Positions 34,222 to 42,199 of a DNA stretch of 44,178 nucleotides are shown piece by piece. Both the position numbers and the translations under genes were made by a program. Location of the stretch: contig JAZHEJ010000063.1 in the NCBI GenBank assembly GCA_036679665.1, positions 1 through 44,178 of the forward strand, in the 5' to 3' direction. The DNA comes from Tethybacter castelli (lineage in GTDB: Bacteria > Pseudomonadota > Gammaproteobacteria > Tethybacterales > Tethybacteraceae). Position 1 is the stretch's first letter; every line of letters starts with the position of its first letter. The notes below the pieces were generated by a model. The model had not been told where the DNA came from. It searched no databases and saw only the letters and a list, made by a program, of their open reading frames with translations.

Positions 34222-35034
34222 TTAGTGTGCGTGGGTTTCGTGCGCCATACCTAGATAAACCACCGACAAGGCGGTGAAAATAAACGCCTGCAACGGTACG
34301 ACCAAAATATGATAGATCGCCCAAGGGCCGCCGGCCAACCATTGCACATAAGGCGGCAATAGCGCGATAAGCAAAAAAATCATCTCGGCCGCAAGCAAGT
34401 TACCAAATAGCCTAAGCCCGAGTGATATCGGCTTGGCGATTTCTTCAACCAAGCGCATGAATATATTGGCCGGCATCGCCATGATACCGAACGGGGCGAC
34501 GCAGACCTCGCGGAAAAAACCTCCAAAACCCTTAACCTTAAAGTTGTAGTAGATCACCATCAAGAAGATCGTCAACGACATGCCGAACGTAAGATTGATA
34601 TCCGTAGTCGGCACCAGTTTGGCATGTAACCCGGTCACCGCCAGCGCGTCCACCGGTACCAGATCCATCGTATTCATCCAAAACACCCACACAAAAATGG
34701 TTATGGCTAGCGGAGAGACCAACTTCGGCGCATTGGGAAACAGGCTTTTGGCGGTGTCGTCGATGAACAGCAACAGCATCTCAATAAAACCCTGCAGACG
34801 CCCAGGTGTCCGATCGGTGGCGCGACGCGTCACCCAAGCCAAAAAACCCAGTGACACAATGCCCAGTGCAAACGAAATAACCAAGGTATCCAAGTGCAAG
34901 GTGAAAAAACTGCCTTGCTGGGTTCTAAATTCCTCTTCCGTAAGCATCCGACCCAACTTAAAGTCGTAAGCGGCGTTGGCCAGATGTCCCTGGATATATT
35001 CTCGGGGCGAAAGTAATCCGTCGGTTGCCGCCAC
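34222..35034 (-). CDS. atpB: F0 ATP synthase a subunit
   Basis: A 270-residue membrane protein forming the proton half-channels beside the c-ring. The essential arginine is R208 in KPISLGLRLFGN. SPLAITIFVWVFWMNTMDL and LQAFIFTALSVVYL are also typical. The start is GTG at 35034, giving an N-terminus (LLSPREYIQGHLANA) that matches E. coli a. It follows atpI after 3 nt. Confidence 0.97.
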   Translation of the reverse strand: MAATDGLLSPREYIQGHLANAAYDFKLGRMLTEEEFRTQQGSFFTLHLDTLVISFALGIVSLGFLAWVTRRATDRTPGRLQGFIEMLLLFIDDTAKSLFPNAPKLVSPLAITIFVWVFWMNTMDLVPVDALAVTGLHAKLVPTTDINLTFGMSLTIFLMVIYYNFKVKGFGGFFREVCVAPFGIMAMPANIFMRLVEEIAKPISLGLRLFGNLLAAEMIFLLIALLPPYVQWLAGGPWAIYHILVVPLQAFIFTALSVVYLGMAHETHAH

Positions 35035-35037
35035 TGC

Positions 35038-35403
35038 CTATTTACCCTTACCAGCAATCGCTTTGGGCCGTAACAGCAGCAAAATCGCGATCGGCGCCAA
35101 CAACGCCTGAGCGGCCACCGCCATCATCCAAGGCAAAGCGACTATGTTTGAACCCAACAACTGGAGGCTCACGGCTAAAAATAGCACTGTTGAAAAAAGC
35201 CGGATCAACTTATAGCGCATCGCCAAAAACGCGAACGACTGCGGATGTGCTCGCTGCAACCTTAGCAGTTGCACTTGGTACATAAGATCCGGCAACAAGA
35301 CCGCCAGCCCTCCGGCAGCGGCTGAAACGGCCGCGTCAAACCCCGCTAGCGCAACGGCGGCCACCACCATGACATATATTGTCAGTAAAACTCCAGTAAT
35401 CAC
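35038..35403 (-). CDS. atpI: ATP synthase accessory protein I
   Basis: A 121-residue, very hydrophobic protein with about four membrane helices, in the place and of the size of AtpI, which assists c-ring assembly. RYKLIRLFSTVLFL in the middle resembles the family's KY..K...T. The start is GTG at 35403. A later ATG (codon 12) is possible but would cut into the first helix. It opens the ATP synthase operon. Confidence 0.85.
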   Translation of the reverse strand: MITGVLLTIYVMVVAAVALAGFDAAVSAAAGGLAVLLPDLMYQVQLLRLQRAHPQSFAFLAMRYKLIRLFSTVLFLAVSLQLLGSNIVALPWMMAVAAQALLAPIAILLLLRPKAIAGKGK

Positions 35404-35448
35404 CTAAAAAGCATTTGATTATCTGTGGCAAGGACAATCCACGCACAT

Positions 35449-35454
35449 ATTATA
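35449..35454 (-). promoter_or_regulatory. Extended -10 promoter for the ATP synthase operon
   Basis: TATAAT on the minus strand, preceded by TGC to give the extended -10 form TGNTATAAT, and 45 nt before the atpI GTG. No good -35 is visible at 17 bp, which extended -10 promoters tolerate. It lies in the 71-bp gap after ygfZ. Confidence 0.55.
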
Positions 35455-35474
35455 GCAACCGCAGGCAGTTATCC

Positions 35475-36347
35475 TTACGACGTTTCAAATTTGGAATCGA
35501 CAAGACCATAAGGCGGCGCGACAGCTCGTAGTTGCCTTCCGTCGCTCAGGGTAAGTTGTCCCGCCACGGCGTCCTTGCGCAGGCTGGCCATGCCACAATA
35601 CCCGCCATTTACAGTAGCCGCATATAGTACCTGCCCCACTTTCTGCCCGCCATGGATCTCAGAGAGCAGTTCTGCTCCTTGGACCGGAGGATTGCCGGTG
35701 CCGTCGATTATGAATGCGCGCCGTTTGATCGCGCCGCGATGATGCGCGCGAATCACGATTTCCTGGCCAATATAGCAACCTTTGTCGAAGTCGACCCCGC
35801 CGATAAGATCGAGACTGACCATATGTACGGTCAGCTCATCTTGCAACGGCCCGCCAATCCAGGGCATGCCTAGCCGGGCGCAACTTGCTAACCACGCTTG
35901 CAAAACCCGATCATCTTCCGCTTGGGGCTTATCGTCGCAACCAATCGACATGTTGTGTCCCAGACCCACTTCAAAGCCGGTTCCGTCGGCACGAAAAGAG
36001 CCTTCAACCGGAGCGTTTTGGGCGTCAGGACGACAGTACCAGTGCCGTGAATCAATCTCGATCTGGATTTTGGCGCGCAACATATACATCTTGAACTTGG
36101 CCAGCGCTTTTTCAATCAGGCTATGTTCCATAACTAAACCTATGCTGTCATCAGCAAGGCCAAGCGCTATAAACGTCGCCAACAATCTGCCCTTGGCGGT
36201 CAAATAACCTCCCCACACCCATTGACCGTCAGCAAGTTTTTGCGTGTCGCAACTAAGCTGGCCTTGCAGAAAATGACGAGCCTCAGGCCCTGTGAAAACC
36301 AGCATGCCGATTTGAGGCAGCACGGCGGTGGCGTTGGAAAAATTCAT
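35475..36347 (-). CDS. ygfZ: Folate-binding Fe-S maintenance protein YgfZ (GcvT-like)
   Basis: A 290-residue tetrahydrofolate-binding protein of the GcvT fold. It carries the diagnostic DFDKGCYIGQEIVIRAHHRG motif (the KGCYxGQE signature with the essential cysteine). HFLQGQLSCD near the N-terminus is also typical. It supports repair or assembly of certain iron-sulfur enzymes. Transcribed on its own, divergent from dapD over 57 bp and upstream of atpI. Confidence 0.93.
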   Translation of the reverse strand: MNFSNATAVLPQIGMLVFTGPEARHFLQGQLSCDTQKLADGQWVWGGYLTAKGRLLATFIALGLADDSIGLVMEHSLIEKALAKFKMYMLRAKIQIEIDSRHWYCRPDAQNAPVEGSFRADGTGFEVGLGHNMSIGCDDKPQAEDDRVLQAWLASCARLGMPWIGGPLQDELTVHMVSLDLIGGVDFDKGCYIGQEIVIRAHHRGAIKRRAFIIDGTGNPPVQGAELLSEIHGGQKVGQVLYAATVNGGYCGMASLRKDAVAGQLTLSDGRQLRAVAPPYGLVDSKFETS

Positions 36348-36404
36348 AAGCCTGAGTATTTTATGTTTGTCGGTAAAATCAGTCGCTACCGCTACAATTT
36401 TTTA

Positions 36405-37238
36405 ATGGCCAGTAATTATTCCCACCTGATCGAGATCATCGACGAGCATTTTCCGCTGCGCGCCGAGATCACTCCAAGCAGCGGCCACCATAAGTTGCTC
36501 GATGCTGTAACCGAAACTTTACATCTGCTTGAACAAGGTACGCTGCGCGTAGCTGAGCTGCGCGATGGAGCGTGGCAAGTAAACGAGTGGCTCAAAAAAG
36601 CGGTATTACTGTCATTTCGCCTGCATGAGGACCGCTTGATTGACGGAGCGGAAACCAAATATTTCGATCGCGTGGTGCCGCAATTTGCCGGCGCTGATCA
36701 CAAGCGCTTCGCCCAAGGAGGATTTCGCGTGGTGCCGCCTGCAACCGTACGTAGCGGCGCGCACATTTCCAGCGGGGTGGTGCTGATGCCGTCATTCGTG
36801 AACATCGGCGCCCATGTGGGCAAAAACACGATGGTCGACACCTGGGCCACGGTGGGATCATGTGCGCAAATCGGCGCCAATGTGCACCTTTCGGGCGGAG
36901 TTGGCATTGGCGGAGTGCTTGAGCCGCTTCAGGCCAACCCGACCATCATCGAGGATAACTGTTTTATCGGTGCGCGCTCAGAAGTGGTCGAAGGAGTAAT
37001 TGTCGGCGCCGGCAGCGTACTGGCGATGGGACTTTACCTGAGCCAGTCCACGCGAATCTACGATCGCGCCACCGACAAGGTAACGTACGGCCACATCCCG
37101 CCCGGTTCGGTGGTGGTCCCAGGCACTTTACCGTCTCAGGACGGCAAATACGCGCTAGCTTGCGCGGTGATAGTCAAGCAGGTCGACGCGAAAACTCGCG
37201 TCAAAACCAGTATTAACGAACTGCTGCGAATCGGCTAA
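36405..37238 (+). CDS. dapD: 2,3,4,5-tetrahydropyridine-2,6-dicarboxylate N-succinyltransferase
   Basis: A 277-residue hexapeptide acyltransferase of the succinylase route to diaminopimelate and lysine; E. coli DapD has 274. Recognised from the N-terminus LIEIIDEHFPLRAEI, then RVVPPATVRSGAHI and MPSFVNIGAHVG, and FIGARSEVVEGVIVGAGSVL in the left-handed beta-helix. The frame is open 61 codons upstream, but that part overlaps ygfZ antisense; the ATG at 36405 gives the family N-terminus. A TACAAT -10-like hexamer lies at 36393-36398. Convergent with gloA over 5 bp. No other lysine genes are near. Confidence 0.97.
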   Translation: MASNYSHLIEIIDEHFPLRAEITPSSGHHKLLDAVTETLHLLEQGTLRVAELRDGAWQVNEWLKKAVLLSFRLHEDRLIDGAETKYFDRVVPQFAGADHKRFAQGGFRVVPPATVRSGAHISSGVVLMPSFVNIGAHVGKNTMVDTWATVGSCAQIGANVHLSGGVGIGGVLEPLQANPTIIEDNCFIGARSEVVEGVIVGAGSVLAMGLYLSQSTRIYDRATDKVTYGHIPPGSVVVPGTLPSQDGKYALACAVIVKQVDAKTRVKTSINELLRIG

Positions 37239-37243
37239 GGCGG

Positions 37244-37687
37244 TTACCAGCTGCCGGTATTGGGCATTGACGCCCACGGCTCGGCTACCGCAAGCGGATC
37301 GCCTTTTTGCAACAACTCGATTGAAATGCCGTCCGGGGTGCGGATAAACGCCATATTTCCATCCCGTGGCGGACGGTTGATCGTAACACCGGCATCCTGC
37401 AACTTCTGACAGGTGGCGTAAATATCCTCAACCGCATAGGCCAAATGACCAAAATTGCGGCCACCGGTATATTCTTCTTGCGACCCCCAGTTGTAGGTGA
37501 GTTCCAATGTCGGCGTTTTGTGCTTGACGGCGTTGTCCTTATCGCCGGCGGCGGCCAAAAACACCAGCGTGAATTGCCCTTTTTCATTTTCGTGCCGCCG
37601 TACCTCCACCATGCCCAGCTGATCGGTGAAAAAGGCCACCGACTTATCCAAATCCGTAACCCGGATCATTGTGTGTAAATAATTCAT
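37244..37687 (-). CDS. gloA: Lactoylglutathione lyase (glyoxalase I)
   Basis: A 147-residue metalloenzyme converting the methylglyoxal-glutathione hemithioacetal to S-lactoylglutathione. The four metal ligands fit H5, E62 (in LELTYNWG), H81 (in FGHLAY) and E124 (in ISIELLQ). The C-terminus is about ten residues longer than in E. coli. A strong GGGGAG ribosome-binding site precedes the ATG at 37687. It lies 29 nt behind rnhB. Confidence 0.96.
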   Translation of the reverse strand: MNYLHTMIRVTDLDKSVAFFTDQLGMVEVRRHENEKGQFTLVFLAAAGDKDNAVKHKTPTLELTYNWGSQEEYTGGRNFGHLAYAVEDIYATCQKLQDAGVTINRPPRDGNMAFIRTPDGISIELLQKGDPLAVAEPWASMPNTGSW

Positions 37688-37716
37688 GCCATGTACTCCC
37701 CGAAGGTAAATTGATT

Positions 37717-38307
37717 TTAGCCGTTGTCACGTTCCGCGAGCAATTTTGCCACCGGCCCGAACTTGCGTCGGTGATGAGGGCACGGACCGTGTCGCTTGAG
37801 CGCAACAATATGTTCTGCGGTCGGATAGCCCTTATGGTTGACAAACCCGTAAACGGGAAATTCCTTGTCCAATTCCAGCATAATCTGGTCGCGACAAACT
37901 TTGGCCAAGATTGATGCGGCCATAATCTCGGGCACTGTGCTGTCGCCTTTGACAATCGTCTCGCTAGGATACGGAAAATCCGGCTTGCGATTACCGTCAA
38001 CTAGTACCAAATCCGGCACAATCACAATACCGGCAACTGATCTTTGCATTGCGATCATGGTCGCTTCAAGCACATTTAACTGTTCGATTTCGGCAACGGT
38101 GGCTAACGCGGTTTTATACGCGATGCACTCTTCGATAATCACCTCATTTAGTTTTTCGCGCGCTGCGGCGGACAGACGCTTGGAATCTTCAATGCCGTCG
38201 ATAACCGCATTGCCTAGCATGACTGAACCTGCGACAACCGGACCCGCCAACGCGCCGCGCCCGGCTTCGTCGACACCCACGACAATACGCAGTCCGGTAT
38301 CGTTCAC
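37717..38307 (-). CDS. rnhB: Ribonuclease HII
   Basis: 196 residues. Active-site motif GVDEAGRGALAGPVVA with D13 and E14; further acidic residues in LVLVDGN. MAASILAKVCRD is the family helix. It removes RNA from RNA-DNA hybrids and misincorporated ribonucleotides. The start is GTG at 38307, overlapping the lpxB stop (GTGA), so translation is coupled to the lipid A operon, a common arrangement in gammaproteobacteria. Confidence 0.96.
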   Translation of the reverse strand: MNDTGLRIVVGVDEAGRGALAGPVVAGSVMLGNAVIDGIEDSKRLSAAAREKLNEVIIEECIAYKTALATVAEIEQLNVLEATMIAMQRSVAGIVIVPDLVLVDGNRKPDFPYPSETIVKGDSTVPEIMAASILAKVCRDQIMLELDKEFPVYGFVNHKGYPTAEHIVALKRHGPCPHHRRKFGPVAKLLAERDNG

Positions 38308-39422
38308 GGCGTCATGATGTCCAAAACCGCCTGCGCCGCGCGCAAATCAGCGTCCATTGCCAACTGACCGCGAATTTCCTGATAGTCATCTTTCATCTTG
38401 ATGCCGTGTTGAGAGTCCAACAACGTTAAAATCGCCGCCGCGAGAGCTTCAGGAGTCGCTTGCTCCTGGATCAATTCCGGTACCGCGCGTCGGCCTAAGA
38501 TTAAGTTAGGCAATCCGTAATTGCGGCTTACGTCCGCGCTCATTTTGCGCCTGATAAACCATGCCGCCAACGGACTAGTTCGGTAGGCTATCACTTGGGG
38601 GCATCCCAACAGCGCCGCTTCAAGCGTTATCGTGCCTGATTTGACTATCGCCGCATCGGCCGCGGCCAGCAACGCGCGCGCCTGACCGGGACAATAACTG
38701 ATGTCACTGCTGGTACCGCCACTCAAAGCGACACCGGCCACCGGGGCGCAATAAATTTTCAGGCGCGCCCGTTGTCTTTTACAACGACGTGCCGCCTCTG
38801 CAAACAGCGGTTCATGAACGACCAGCTCTTGAGGTCTGCTACCCGGCAGCAGTGCGAGCACCTGATCGCCAGCGGCGATACCCAATTTTTGGCGGGACAT
38901 CGCGCGAGCGTCGCTGTTCGCGACCAGTTCGTCAGCCAGGCGATGGCCCACCAACCGTGCCGGAATTCCGGCGGCGGCACAATGCTCAAGCTCAAATGGC
39001 AACAAGGCGAGCACCCGGTCGCAATGTTTGGCAAGCACCTTGGCGCGTTCAGCACGCCATACCCAAAACGACGGACATACGTACTGCACATACTTGCCGC
39101 CCAAATTGTGTACCGCGATTCCCAAATCCATATTTAAATCCGGCGCGTCAATGCCGACAAAAACCGCCGGCGGCTCCTGTCGCAGCTCACGTAACACCTT
39201 ACTTCGCGCGCTCCATAGCGGCCAGATTTTCCGTAGCGCATCCCAGTATCCCATAACCGAAAATACTCCGCAATCCAACCACGAACGCACTCCTGCGGCG
39301 CGCATCCGCACCCCGGTAACTCCAACCAGTTCCGTTTGCGGACTCAGTTTCAGCAGAGCCTGCGCTAAGCCCGCGCCAAGCAGATCCCCTGATGGTTCGC
39401 CACAAACTAGCGCGACCTTCAA
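38304..39422 (-). CDS. lpxB: Lipid-A-disaccharide synthase
   Basis: A 372-residue GT19 enzyme that joins UDP-2,3-diacylglucosamine and lipid X. N-terminal VALVCGEPSGDLLGAGL is the family signature; WVWRAERAKVLAKHCD and LALLPGSRPQEL are also diagnostic. The start is TTG at 39422, overlapping the lpxA stop (TTGA); no better start exists and the N-terminus matches homologues from there. Confidence 0.96.
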   Translation of the reverse strand: MKVALVCGEPSGDLLGAGLAQALLKLSPQTELVGVTGVRMRAAGVRSWLDCGVFSVMGYWDALRKIWPLWSARSKVLRELRQEPPAVFVGIDAPDLNMDLGIAVHNLGGKYVQYVCPSFWVWRAERAKVLAKHCDRVLALLPFELEHCAAAGIPARLVGHRLADELVANSDARAMSRQKLGIAAGDQVLALLPGSRPQELVVHEPLFAEAARRCKRQRARLKIYCAPVAGVALSGGTSSDISYCPGQARALLAAADAAIVKSGTITLEAALLGCPQVIAYRTSPLAAWFIRRKMSADVSRNYGLPNLILGRRAVPELIQEQATPEALAAAILTLLDSQHGIKMKDDYQEIRGQLAMDADLRAAQAVLDIMTP

Positions 39423-40225
39423 CTTGTCAATTCGCCGGTTTGATAATGACGTGGACGAGCCAAACCAAACATACTTTTTTGCTCGACAAACTCCACTAAT
39501 TCTTGCAAAATTTGCAGTTCAGAGGCCTGCTTTCGCAATTGCTCAGTAGCCTGCTCCAACCGCAAGCCTTGATGGTACAAAAGCTTATAACCCTTCGCGA
39601 TCGCGGCGTAATCGTCGCGCATACCGGCCCGTTCCAGGCCTATTTTATTAATACTCAACGTGACTTTGCCGTGACTAATTGTGAAGCTCGCGAAAGGCGG
39701 AACATCCTGGCGCACCCCGGTGTCGCCTCCCACAATTGCAAGCTTACCGATGCGGCAATGCTGATGAATCAATACCGCGCCTCCCAAGATAACCCGGTCG
39801 GCGATCGAAACGTGTCCTCCCAACTGCACAGCGTTTGCCAGCACACAGTCTGAGCCGATTTCACACTCGTGGCCGACATGACTGTAAGCCATCAGCAAAT
39901 TGTTATCGCCCAACACCGTCTCGCCGTCAGATTCAGTGGCGCGGTTTACGGTGCAAAATTCACGGAAAGTGTTACCGGATCCTATCCGCAAACTTCCGCC
40001 GCCACGGTATTTTTTGTCTTGCGTGTCAGCACCGATGCTGCAATGTCCGTACAGGATGTTGGCGCTACCCAATCGGGTGGTGCCTTGCACCAAAGAATGC
40101 GGTCCCAACCGGCAGCCCTTGCCCAAGGTTACGTCGCCGGTGATTACGCAATAAGGACCGATTTCAACATCAGCCGCGATTTTTACTTGCGGCTCAATAA
40201 TCGCGGTCGGATGAATCTCCGCCAC
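39419..40225 (-). CDS. lpxA: UDP-N-acetylglucosamine O-acyltransferase
   Basis: A 268-residue left-handed beta-helix protein, first enzyme of lipid A synthesis. HPTAIIEPQVKIAADVEIGP starts the hexapeptide repeats. The catalytic His lies in LMAYSHVGHECEIG, followed by LGGHVSIADRVILGG and the C-terminal helical domain. GTG start at 40225, directly after the fabZ TAA (TAAGTG). It shares acyl-ACP donors with lpxD in the same operon. Confidence 0.97.
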   Translation of the reverse strand: MAEIHPTAIIEPQVKIAADVEIGPYCVITGDVTLGKGCRLGPHSLVQGTTRLGSANILYGHCSIGADTQDKKYRGGGSLRIGSGNTFREFCTVNRATESDGETVLGDNNLLMAYSHVGHECEIGSDCVLANAVQLGGHVSIADRVILGGAVLIHQHCRIGKLAIVGGDTGVRQDVPPFASFTISHGKVTLSINKIGLERAGMRDDYAAIAKGYKLLYHQGLRLEQATEQLRKQASELQILQELVEFVEQKSMFGLARPRHYQTGELTS

Positions 40226-40681
40226 TTATGGCCCCCAATAGCAAAGTAGTTCAGCTGTGCATGCTACTCTCACATCCACCATCGCCTTCGCGGTGAATCG
40301 GTATAAATTGCTGCGCTTATGAATCAGAGCCACCTCTAGCTGCAGACTGTCGCCAGGGACAACTAGGTGGCGAAACCGCGCCTTGTCGACTCCGGTCAAG
40401 TACACCTTGATGTTGTCCGATTTGTCGGAATCGGTGCTCAACATTGCCAGCAATCCGCAGGTCTGGGCCAACGCTTCAATAATCAGCACCCCGGGCATAA
40501 TCGGATTACCGGGAAAATGTCCCGGAAAATGCGGTTCATTGACGCTGACTTGTTTGAGAGCCAAAATTCGACGGCTATGCTCCCATTCAAGGACCTTGTC
40601 AACAAGTAAGTACGGATAGCGATGAGGCAATAGCCGCGCAATCTGTACGGCGTCCAATTGTTGTCCGAACGATTCAGTCAT
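40226..40681 (-). CDS. fabZ: 3-hydroxyacyl-ACP dehydratase
   Basis: A 151-residue hot-dog-fold enzyme, identical in length to E. coli FabZ. The active site HFPGHFPGNPIMPGVLIIEA has catalytic H55 and E69. Starts with LLPHRYPYLLVDKV. It dehydrates 3-hydroxyacyl-ACP for fatty-acid synthesis and competes with LpxA and LpxD for the same substrate, which explains the shared operon. Confidence 0.97.
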   Translation of the reverse strand: MTESFGQQLDAVQIARLLPHRYPYLLVDKVLEWEHSRRILALKQVSVNEPHFPGHFPGNPIMPGVLIIEALAQTCGLLAMLSTDSDKSDNIKVYLTGVDKARFRHLVVPGDSLQLEVALIHKRSNLYRFTAKAMVDVRVACTAELLCYWGP

Positions 40682-40682
40682 G

Positions 40683-41642
40683 TTATTTTTTGCCTAACCG
40701 CATAAGCTCGTACCATATCCGCTTTACCTTGTCAATGGGTAGATGAAAAATCGCCGGGCTACCGTACATTGCGCCGGCAGTGGTGATATTGGCAACCACC
40801 GCCGTGCGTCCGTACAACGTTACCTTGTCAGCGATCCGGACATGATCAGCAATACTCACCGCTCCACCAATTACACAGTCGGCGCCGATTTGCGCACTGC
40901 CCGCGATCCCGGTGCAACCGCAAATCATACACCCTTCACCGATTTTAACGTTATGCCCGATTTGGACCAGATTATCGATTTTGGTACCGGAGCCGATTAC
41001 GGTATCTCCGATCACGCCACGATCAATGCAACTATTGGCGCCGATCTCAACATCAGCGCCGACGATCACTTTTCCTTGATGGGTGATCCGCCGGTGTTTA
41101 CCTTTTTTGCTAATGAAGCCGAAGCCTTCTGCACCCACGACACAACCTTCGTGCAGTATACAGTCCGCTCCCACTTCACATCCATCAGCAACCACGGCAC
41201 GAGCCAACACTTTGCTTCTTGCGCCGATCTTGGCATTCGCGCCGATTACCGCTCCGGCACCGACATGCACCTGTTGCGCAAGCGTCGCGGTGGCATCAAT
41301 CACCGCGTCAGGGTGAATGCCGATTGGAAACTTACGGCCCTGCCCGACACTATCTAGCACCCGGGCTATATAATCGCGCACATTTTCGTCAACCAACACC
41401 GCGGGCTTGGCGCGCAGCTTGCGGTGACGTTCATGCAATACCACCACCCCCGCTTGCGTTGCGGCAAGATCATCTTGATATTTATGGCTGTTAAAAAAAG
41501 CCAGGCTGTCGGCTTTGGCATCCGCTAAAGTGGCAATGTTGCCGAGCGTAATCTGCTCAGCTCCATTGACACACTTGCCACCAAACTGCCGGGTAAGATC
41601 AGCGGCGGTGGCCGGCAACACGAACACAGCCGCGGCAGTCAT
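40683..41642 (-). CDS. lpxD: UDP-3-O-acylglucosamine N-acyltransferase
   Basis: A 319-residue enzyme with an N-terminal uridine-binding domain (SLAFFNSHKYQDDL) and a long hexapeptide beta-helix. The catalytic His fits NLVQIGHNVKIG. It lacks some 20 residues relative to E. coli (341), mainly at the N-terminal end. It lies between skp and fabZ in the standard order. Confidence 0.95.
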   Translation of the reverse strand: MTAAAVFVLPATAADLTRQFGGKCVNGAEQITLGNIATLADAKADSLAFFNSHKYQDDLAATQAGVVVLHERHRKLRAKPAVLVDENVRDYIARVLDSVGQGRKFPIGIHPDAVIDATATLAQQVHVGAGAVIGANAKIGARSKVLARAVVADGCEVGADCILHEGCVVGAEGFGFISKKGKHRRITHQGKVIVGADVEIGANSCIDRGVIGDTVIGSGTKIDNLVQIGHNVKIGEGCMICGCTGIAGSAQIGADCVIGGAVSIADHVRIADKVTLYGRTAVVANITTAGAMYGSPAIFHLPIDKVKRIWYELMRLGKK

Positions 41643-41647
41643 GTTGG

Positions 41648-42199
41648 TTACTGAGCTTGATCTAATTGCACATCCAGCAGTTCGATAACATCAGCGGTGA
41701 TATCCATACTTTTTTCCGCGAACAACACCGACGAAAGCTCGAAAACAATATAGGTGTTTTTCCGGTTGGCCACCTGCTCAATCGTCGCGAACACCTCTTT
41801 TTCCAATTCCCGATTGACTGCGTCGAAACGGATGCGTTTGTCTTCTTCCAGATCGCGTCCTTGCCGTTTGATCTCGATATTCAGTATTTCAATCCGATCT
41901 GTTTGTTCATCCACTTGCGCGGCGGTCAAAGAAATCCGGTCCTTATCAAGGCCGCTGCGGTATTTTTCTCTTTCTTCAATTTTTTTGCGCAAACTGTCTT
42001 CGCGCTCGGCAAATTCGGCGTTCACTTGATCGCGCTTGACGCCAATGTACCTGGATTCTCGAAAGATGCGCCCGAGAATGACAAAAGCGATCCCCTCAGG
42101 TCGGGCCGCGCTTTCTTGAGCCAACGCCTGAGAATTACCAAACCCGGCCAGTACCACCAGCGCCGCGCAAGTAAATCCGATAACCTTAGAAACCGACAC
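41648..42199 (-). CDS. skp: Periplasmic chaperone Skp/OmpH-like
   Basis: A protein of about 183 residues with a signal peptide (KVIGFTCAALVVLAGF, cleavage near ALA-Q) and a long charged helical middle (residues about 45-150, rich in E, K, R and D) that forms the Skp tentacles. IFRESRYIG and the C-terminal DITADVIELLD fit the family. The frame is open to 42295, but that portion lies within bamA. I start at GTG 42199, the only start giving a proper signal peptide, so it overlaps the end of bamA by 14 nt. It carries outer-membrane proteins to BamA. Confidence 0.88.
   Translation of the reverse strand: MSVSKVIGFTCAALVVLAGFGNSQALAQESAARPEGIAFVILGRIFRESRYIGVKRDQVNAEFAEREDSLRKKIEEREKYRSGLDKDRISLTAAQVDEQTDRIEILNIEIKRQGRDLEEDKRIRFDAVNRELEKEVFATIEQVANRKNTYIVFELSSVLFAEKSMDITADVIELLDVQLDQAQ

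Noticed and set aside
36222..36404. 61-codon N-terminal extension of dapD
   Set aside because: Overlaps ygfZ antisense and the promoter region; the ATG at 36405 gives the family N-terminus.
40743..41357. 204-codon plus-strand frame rich in D, T, N and I
   Set aside because: Its pseudo-repetitive look comes from the hexapeptide repeats of lpxD read antisense.
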